Below are positions 8,664-13,204 of a stretch of 13,204 nt of DNA, piece by piece; within the stretch, counting starts at the first letter, position 1, and every line of letters starts with the position of its first letter. The position numbers were made by a program, and so were the translations under genes. The stretch is from Euperipatoides rowelli (taxonomy: Eukaryota > Onychophora > Udeonychophora > Euonychophora > Peripatopsidae). The DNA lies in NCBI GenBank assembly GCA_003024985.2, contig PXIH01S0015810.1; one strand, written 5' to 3'. The notes beneath the pieces were generated by a model. The model saw nothing but the letters and a program-made list of their open reading frames with translations. It was not told where the DNA came from and searched no databases.

Positions 8664-9959
8664 TCACCGGAAGTCAATGTTCTGATGAATAAATAAAATG
8701 CTTCTGGATGTTTCGGACAATAATCGTGATCGTTGTTTTGTTAATATATTGCCAGCTATAGAAAAGAGTTTTCTGAAGCTGTTGATGTAACAGGTGCGCA
8801 TAGATATTTTTGAGCAAGTTTAGCTACTGCAGGTAAATTATTTTCATTAGAATGCCACCAATTAAGTGACATTCTTTTTTGTCAATTGTGAGGTCATCAA
8901 GGTAACGAGCATACTCGCTTTTGGCTTGGATCTCGTCACTGTTGTCAATGTCATAGTTTTAGCAAATCATTTTCACCTCGTTCTATATGAGGTTTTTTAG
9001 GTTGTAATAATGTACTAACTTCATTGATATTCACACGCTTTGTTATGAGCTACACATTTGTTCTCTGAATTAAAAAACTGCAGTTTTTTTGTAGCATGGA
9101 TCTAACACACATGCAATACTTGTTGCTACCTTAGGTGAGTTCAACTGAAGTGCGTTTCTAAATTGGTAGCAAGATCAGCTTTAAATTTAGCAATCACAGA
9201 AAGATCTCCAGCCAGGCCTTTGAGTTTGTTTCTGATAAGCCCATACACTACAGGAAATACGATGGACATTAATGTATTATTTTCTGAACAAAGTAATGTT
9301 GCTATTTTTATTATTTCTGTTAAAAGCGGATACAAATCGCTTATTATTTTCCAATGATCGGCATTTAGCTCTAAATGTTTCACATCACTTTTTTTATCAC
9401 TTAGTACAGCAGTTATAGACCATCTTAGCCTGTCAACACTGTGAAGCATATCACAAATAGAGTTCCAACTTATTCTTATATTAGGAATAATTTTTCGCCG
9501 AGAGCAGTCTGGTTGCATAGGTTCACATCGTTTTTGCTCTAAATGTGCAACATTTGCAGAGTTATGAGTGATACACACAACTTTAGATTCAATTTTCCAT
9601 TTGTTAATAATCAAATTAATAACAGATGATAGATAATCCGTAGAATGTGTATCAACCAACTATTACCAATAAGAAAACTTTAATTTGTATTAAACGTCCA
9701 CGAATCAGTTGTCTGAGATTGCTATACACGATGATAGTTCATTCTTAAGTTTTTTTTTTCATTTCAATAGCTTTTCTTGCAATATGTTTCGCATTTTCAG
9801 CACTAATAGGCCTATAATTAGGCTCAGTATAGTTTATTAGCTCCCGGAATGCTTCACGCTTAATAAAAAAATATGGCAAATTACAATCAACAACAACTTT
9901 GGCAATTAACTTACAAGGCCTTCAGCTGTTATGCCAAAAAATGATAATGTTGGTTGCAT
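8664..9959 (-). pseudogene. hAT-superfamily transposase remnant
   Basis: Minus-strand broken copy of a hAT DNA transposase, which would cut and paste its element and leave 8-bp duplications. It starts near MQPTLSFFGITAEG (9959), then AKVVVDCNLPYFFIKREAF and ENAKHIARKAIEMKKK (about 9750-9905). TTDSWT follows (about 9700), with the first catalytic Asp region. A clean frame at 9141-9659 includes HSTDYLSSV, WKIESKVVCITHNSANV and RISWNSICDMLHSVDRLRW. The end is NLPAVAKLAQKYLCAPVTST, ASENSF, a one-base slip, SIAGNILTKQRSRLLSE and IHQNIDFR, then TGA at 8664-8666. This last part is the hAT dimerisation region. Where the family reads TDNAAN the copy has THNSAN (His codon 9564-9566), so a catalytic Asp is lost. 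Frameshifts also disable it. No terminal inverted repeats of its own were found. Confidence 0.85.
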
Positions 9960-10124
9960 CTTATTAAAACAAGTATATACTTGATTCTAGGATTTTTTTG
10001 TTGTGAACAAACCTGAGATGATAAATCATTGTCCCAAATTCCAAACTTCCGATTCATTCGAACATGCCAACATTATTGATAAAATAATGAGAATCACTAG
10101 ATACTGTATGTTCCAAATGAATAG

Positions 10125-10301
10125 ACTACAGTGTCATTAATTTTAATAATCATCTCCGCCTTCAAACTAATATTGACATCTTTTCCTCCTGGTGCACCTC
10201 CTGGGGTCTAAATATTAACATCTCAAATGCAATATCATTTCTTTATTTTAGTCTTCTAACAAACATATCTATCCTTACTCCATCAACATCATAGACTCAG
10301 T
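10125..10301 (+). pseudogene. LINE G, upstream half (interrupted by the hAT-like insertion)
   Basis: Plus-strand remnant of the RT region just after the catalytic box. The frame reads YSVINFNNHLRLQTNIDIFS, then SWCTSWGLNINISNAISF, which fits the standard D...LQ.D...L..WC..W.LNIN..K...ISF pattern of LINEs. It is directly followed by the 8-base duplication GACTCAGT and the left terminal repeat of the hAT-like element. The continuation (DLGV onward) is found 1275 bp further on, at 11585. It is the only LINE in the window on the plus strand. Confidence 0.7.
10294..10301 (+). repeat. Left target-site duplication of hAT-like element
   Basis: GACTCAGT immediately before the left terminal repeat. 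The right copy is GACTCACT, so seven of eight bases match. Eight bases is the duplication length expected of hAT transposition. Confidence 0.75.
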
Positions 10302-10316
10302 CAGGGCTTGCGTTTC
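10302..10316 (+). repeat. Left terminal inverted repeat of hAT-like element
   Basis: CAGGGCTTGCGTTTC; 13 of 15 bases match the reverse complement of the right end at 11562-11576. Confidence 0.75.
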
Positions 10317-10351
10317 AATGCGGAATTGCAAGATACGCGTATTTGGTTTTT

Positions 10352-10397
10352 AATTCCCGCAATATAAAAAAAGCTAGGGGGGGAATTCCCGCAATAT
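10352..10397 (+). repeat. Subterminal direct repeat of hAT-like element
   Basis: AATTCCCGCAATAT occurs exactly at 10352-10365 and again at 10384-10397, 32 bases apart. Short repeated motifs near the ends are usual transposase-binding sites in hAT elements. That role is an inference here. Confidence 0.55.
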
Positions 10398-10673
10398 TTC
10401 CTACTTTAAAAAAAATAGACCTATACTAAATTTTGCTTTCTCACAATTATTTTCTTCATTGTTTTAAAATAGTTTAGCCTACTAAACTTCATTTGATTTA
10501 GAATTAATGAGTAATCTTTATGCAATATTAGTTCAGAGTCCAACACCTTTGAAGTAAATAATAATAAAAGTGGACGAGTAGCGAATGTCGTAGCCAAAAC
10601 AAAGAATTCAATAATCTGAGTTTTTTCATGTTTATGCAACTAAAAAACAGTGTACCGGTAAAAGAATTTTATA

Positions 10674-10717
10674 AATGTATTTGAATTTACAATTTCAAAT
10701 TTTAATTCAAATACATT
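10674..10717. repeat. Perfect 14-bp inverted repeat (hairpin) inside the hAT-like element
   Basis: AATGTATTTGAATT (10674-10687) is exactly reverse-complemented at 10704-10717 with a 16-base loop between. A second, weaker hairpin in the same element has ATGAGATAAA (10923-10932) against TTTATCTCAT (10969-10978). Their function is unknown. Confidence 0.75.
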
Positions 10718-11561
10718 ATGCTTTGAAAAATCATTGGATCTTACTGTTGTAAATAAATATTTAAAAAAAAAAAAAATTGCCTACTTTTTAGCAAAACAAG
10801 TTTATTAATTACAATTTAATTTTAGTTTAATTAAATTCATAGTCTAGATAACTTTACAAAATATTTATTTTATTTACTAGATATAATTGTATGTTACACG
10901 CATTTGAGCTTGCCAATATTGAATGAGATAAAAGTAATTACGAGTTAGGACAGTAAATTTGGAAATAGTTTATCTCATCGAGCTCGAGCATTTGTATTCG
11001 TCTAAAGTCATGTCACATGAATCCGTGATGTCAAAATCAAATTTATTGTGTTGCTGAAATAGCTTTTACAAATGTAATAATTATAATTAATAAACAATTA
11101 TTAATGACACTTTTATATTTAAAAACAAATAAAATCAGTTTAAATTAATGAAAAAAAAAGAAAGAAGAGGGTAAAACAAAGAAATGTGTTTAAATATAAT
11201 AAATAAATTTCGATTTTGAACAAGCTGCTATGAAATTTAAAAAAATGAAAAAAAAAAAGATATGTGTAAGTGTAAAAGTCTCTAGTAGTCATTTGTGAAG
11301 ATAATAAAACATGTTCAACAGAATAAGCTTAATTTGTTTTTTAGAAAAGGTTGGGGATTTGGGACTCGTGCTACGGGGAATGAAATAATTTAAGAGTCAT
11401 TCATGGAAATATTTAAAAATCCCCTCCTTTCCCCTAAGATAAAAATTCAAATATGCTAGTCTAACATCCCTCCCAACTCCCCCTACCCTTCAAGATCAAA
11501 ATTATTATTTTGAAATTTAGCGTAATGGGGGCGGGGAGTGAATCCCCTTTTAACAAAAAAG

Positions 11562-11576
11562 GAAATGCATGCCCTG
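11562..11576 (-). repeat. Right terminal inverted repeat of hAT-like element
   Basis: GAAATGCATGCCCTG on the plus strand, the imperfect inverse of the left end at 10302-10316. Confidence 0.75.
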
Positions 11577-11584
11577 GACTCACT
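11577..11584 (+). repeat. Right target-site duplication of hAT-like element
   Basis: GACTCACT immediately after the right terminal repeat, differing from the left copy GACTCAGT at one base. Confidence 0.75.
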
Positions 11585-11815
11585 ACCATTATAGATCTTG
11601 GTGTACTTTACTCCAACAATTTTTCATTCAATACTCATATTAATTCTTTGTCAAATCTGCCTCTAAAAAACTTGGTTTTATCAAGTTTATAGCTAGACCT
11701 TTACACAACAAAAAATCTATCCAAACTTTATACTCTTCTTTGGTCAGACCAAAACTGGAGTTTTGCTCAATTATATGGTCAATGGTTCTATTGGCATTGG
11801 CAACACTAATTCATA
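11585..11815 (+). pseudogene. LINE G, downstream half: RT end after the hAT-like insertion
   Basis: RT similarity resumes directly after the right duplication. The frame reads TTIIDLGVLYSNNFSFNTHI, then slips to the next frame and reads ASKKLGFIKFIARPLHNKKS and IQTLYSSLVRPKLEFCSIIW. DLGV, the HI segment, KLGFI and LYSSLVRPKLE..SIIW are the landmarks that normally follow the LNIN segment left on the other side of the transposon. After about 11815 the similarity fades. Confidence 0.8.
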
Positions 11816-12194
11816 CAAAATAACTTTTTAACCTATCTTGTTAAGGTTTAGGTTAATTAAGAATCAATTCATAATCTGTAAAAGATCGTGATCTTCCTGA
11901 TCCCATGTCGGAAAGAATATATTAAATTTATAAAAAAAAAAATTAATGAATTAAAAATAAAAACAAAGAAACAAACAAAACAAAAACCAATCTCTCATTT
12001 AAATTTCACTTTATCTACTCACCATTGGAATAAGAATCTGGAATAGAGACATCTGAAAGATCAATTGATTTAGCGTTTCTAATATTAATAGGAATACTAT
12101 TGTCTTTAAATGTGGCTCAATGCATTCTACGTATTCTCCCTATCAACCTTTGTCACTATAATTTCTTTTTTAAATATGAAACTACTAATTATGA
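11816..12194 (+). other. Degraded middle of LINE G, no readable gene
   Basis: This stretch lies between two recognisable parts of LINE G and has the length expected for the intervening coding sequence, but I could not read it in any frame. It includes A-rich runs (11930-11990). It is either heavily mutated LINE sequence or contains further small insertions. Confidence 0.4.
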
Positions 12195-12446
12195 AGCAAA
12201 TTCAAGAAATCAATTTCCTTTTCAATGTTCTTCACTCTTATTATGATTACTCCCTATCTTCTTTCTACTATTTCCCTTAATGCTCTCTCTATATTCGCCA
12301 ATCTTGCCTCTTTAGACTCCCTCGCTTCAATAACTCTTTTCTCAATTTTCCTCTATAGAGCTATGCTCATCTGTAATAATCTTAATCTTTCCCCCTTCTG
12401 TGACTTACAATCTTTTATTACTGAATTTAAAATCAACTTACATTAA
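12195..12446 (+). pseudogene. LINE G, C-terminal end
   Basis: Plus-strand C-terminus of a LINE of the same general group as LINE D. The pieces, with frame changes between them, are EINFLFNVLHSYYDYS, LLSTISLNALS, RQSCLFRLPRFNNSFLNFPL and YRAMLICNNLNLSPFCD, then LQSFITEFKINLH with TAA at 12444-12446. The pattern F.FNVLHS.YD..LLS.IS...P, an R...LF.LPR.NNS..N.PL segment, then R....CN and a final FK is the family's usual C-terminal order. The last 73 codons (12225-12446) happen to remain open in one frame, but the middle of that frame is out of register with the family. Confidence 0.7.
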
Positions 12447-12580
12447 TTTTTCTCTTTTTCTCTTGCATTATGATTTCTTTAGTCAATATTTTCAATAAAT
12501 TTCAGCTTTACTCAATATGCTTAGTATAATCTAATTTATTTAGTTTATTTTTTATATATAGTCTACATATTTTTTTTTTT

Positions 12581-13174
12581 AATTCTGTACTGTTTCTCAA
12601 ATTTATCTTGAGTTTTATTTCTATTAATGTAGGCTACTGTATATGCAGTCCCAGACTTCTGACAAATATCCTATTTGTGAGAGTTACAGTTAATTTTAAT
12701 TTATCTATTATAAGCCTATATAGCCTATGTATCGACTATCGTACAGTTATAATGACTCAAAATCCATTTAGCCTTAATCTTTCTTATATTATTGTTCATT
12801 TTTCTTGTAAATATTGCTTATGTCTTTTTGATATACCGTACTGTACTTCAGGTTTCTATTTTTACATACAAATCTTTTTTTTTTTTAATTCTGGACTGCT
12901 TCTTGAATTTATCTTGAGTTTGATTTTATTGCTGTATTCAGTCCCAGATTACTGACTATCCTATTTGTGAGCGTTGCATTTATTTTTAATTTATCTGTTG
13001 TAGGCCTATATGCAGTATGTATTGTAGTCCCTACTGTTGTAATGACTCAAAATCTATTTATCCTTAATCTTAATTGTATTATTATTCATTTTTCTTGTAT
13101 ACATTGTTTATGTCTTTTTGATATAACTTACAGTACTTGAGGTTTTATTCTTTCACACAAATCTTTTTTTTTTT
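12581..13174 (+). repeat. Tandem duplication, two diverged ~300-bp units in the LINE G 3' flank
   Basis: Unit 1 is 12581-12886 (306 bases) and unit 2 is 12887-13174 (288 bases). Each follows a run of T and starts AATTCTG(T/G)ACTG. Shared blocks appear in the same order in both: TTTATCTTGAGTTT, CAGTCCCAGA, CTATTTGTGAG, TAATGACTCAAAATC, CATTTTTCTTGTA and TATGTCTTTTTGATATA, then an ACAAATC followed by a T-run that starts the next unit. The third T-run at about 13164-13174 may begin a further degenerate copy, but the window ends there. The 115-codon ORF at 12608-12955 lies across the units and is accidental. Confidence 0.85.
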
Positions 13175-13204
13175 AATTTGATCAATGTTCCTTGTTTCTT
13201 TATT

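Larger units (their letters stand above)
10302..11576. mobile_element. Non-autonomous hAT-like DNA transposon, 1275 bp, inserted in LINE G
   Basis: The left end is CAGGGCTTGCGTTTC (10302-10316); the right end, read inward, is CAGGGCATGCATTTC (11562-11576), matching at 13 of 15 positions. CAGGG is a common hAT terminus. The flanks are near-identical 8-bp duplications, and LINE RT coding sequence lies on both outer sides in the right order. No transposase coding was found inside. The interior is very AT-rich with G-runs and C-runs near the ends (for example 10375-10392 and 11417-11436), direct subterminal repeats and hairpins. It would depend on a transposase supplied elsewhere. Whether the hAT remnant at 8664-9959 belongs to the same family cannot be told. 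The 72-codon minus-strand ORF at 10421-10639 has no similarity I recognise. Confidence 0.8.

Noticed and set aside
9163-9357. 64-codon plus-strand ORF
   Set aside because: It is the opposite-strand shadow of the hAT transposase frame.
10421-10639. 72-codon minus-strand ORF inside the hAT-like element
   Set aside because: No transposase or other motif seen, and it is short in very AT-rich DNA.
12061-12109. Minus-strand NSIPINIRNAKSIDL, resembling the WNSIP region of a LINE tail
   Set aside because: Too short and lacking supporting motifs on either side; it also lies within plus-strand LINE G.
12608-12955. 115-codon plus-strand ORF with hydrophobic character
   Set aside because: It spans both units of a tandem repeat, is rich in Phe, Leu, Ser and Ile from T-rich DNA, and has no recognisable pattern.

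Overview
This window looks like transposon-filled, non-coding nuclear DNA of an invertebrate animal. It is strongly AT-rich, has no operon-like gene packing, and nearly all protein similarity I can read belongs to decayed eukaryotic mobile elements: several non-LTR retrotransposon (LINE) lineages and hAT-type DNA transposons. LINE C-terminal tails of the kinds seen here are common in insects and other arthropods, and the recurring TAGGCCTA word would fit some arthropod genomes. The host assignment is an impression only. No bacterial gene, rRNA, tRNA or CRISPR array was seen.

Layout. Bases 62-1995 (minus) hold LINE A, a decayed but long copy running from the end of the endonuclease domain through reverse transcriptase (RT) to the C-terminal domain. 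Bases 1996-2435 show nothing I can name. Bases 2436-2634 carry a degenerate array of short hairpin repeats, followed by an unidentified 79-codon ORF. Minus-strand 3' ends of four more LINEs follow: B (3360-4200), C (4328-4840), D (4992-5475) and E (5887-6567). E is the best preserved and its 3' UTR contains a perfect 22-bp palindrome. Bases 6698-6938 (minus) hold the only candidate host exon, an 80-codon open stretch ending at a GTAAGT donor. Bases 7110-7400 are an RTE-like LINE tail, and 7533-8510 (LINE F) most of an RT domain with a damaged catalytic motif. Bases 8664-9959 are a hAT transposase remnant.

The right third is a readable nested insertion. A plus-strand LINE (G) is split by a 1275-bp non-autonomous hAT-like element (10302-11576), which has about 15-bp terminal inverted repeats and near-identical 8-bp flanking duplications. 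RT coding resumes on the far side. LINE G ends at 12446, and a 306/288-bp tandem duplication follows.

No pathway links these pieces. The window is a record of repeated insertion: eight LINE fragments, seven of them on the minus strand and most cut short at the 5' side as expected from target-primed reverse transcription, plus two DNA transposon events. I found no convincing new functional system. The most informative structures are the nested hAT, the hairpin-repeat array and the possible exon.
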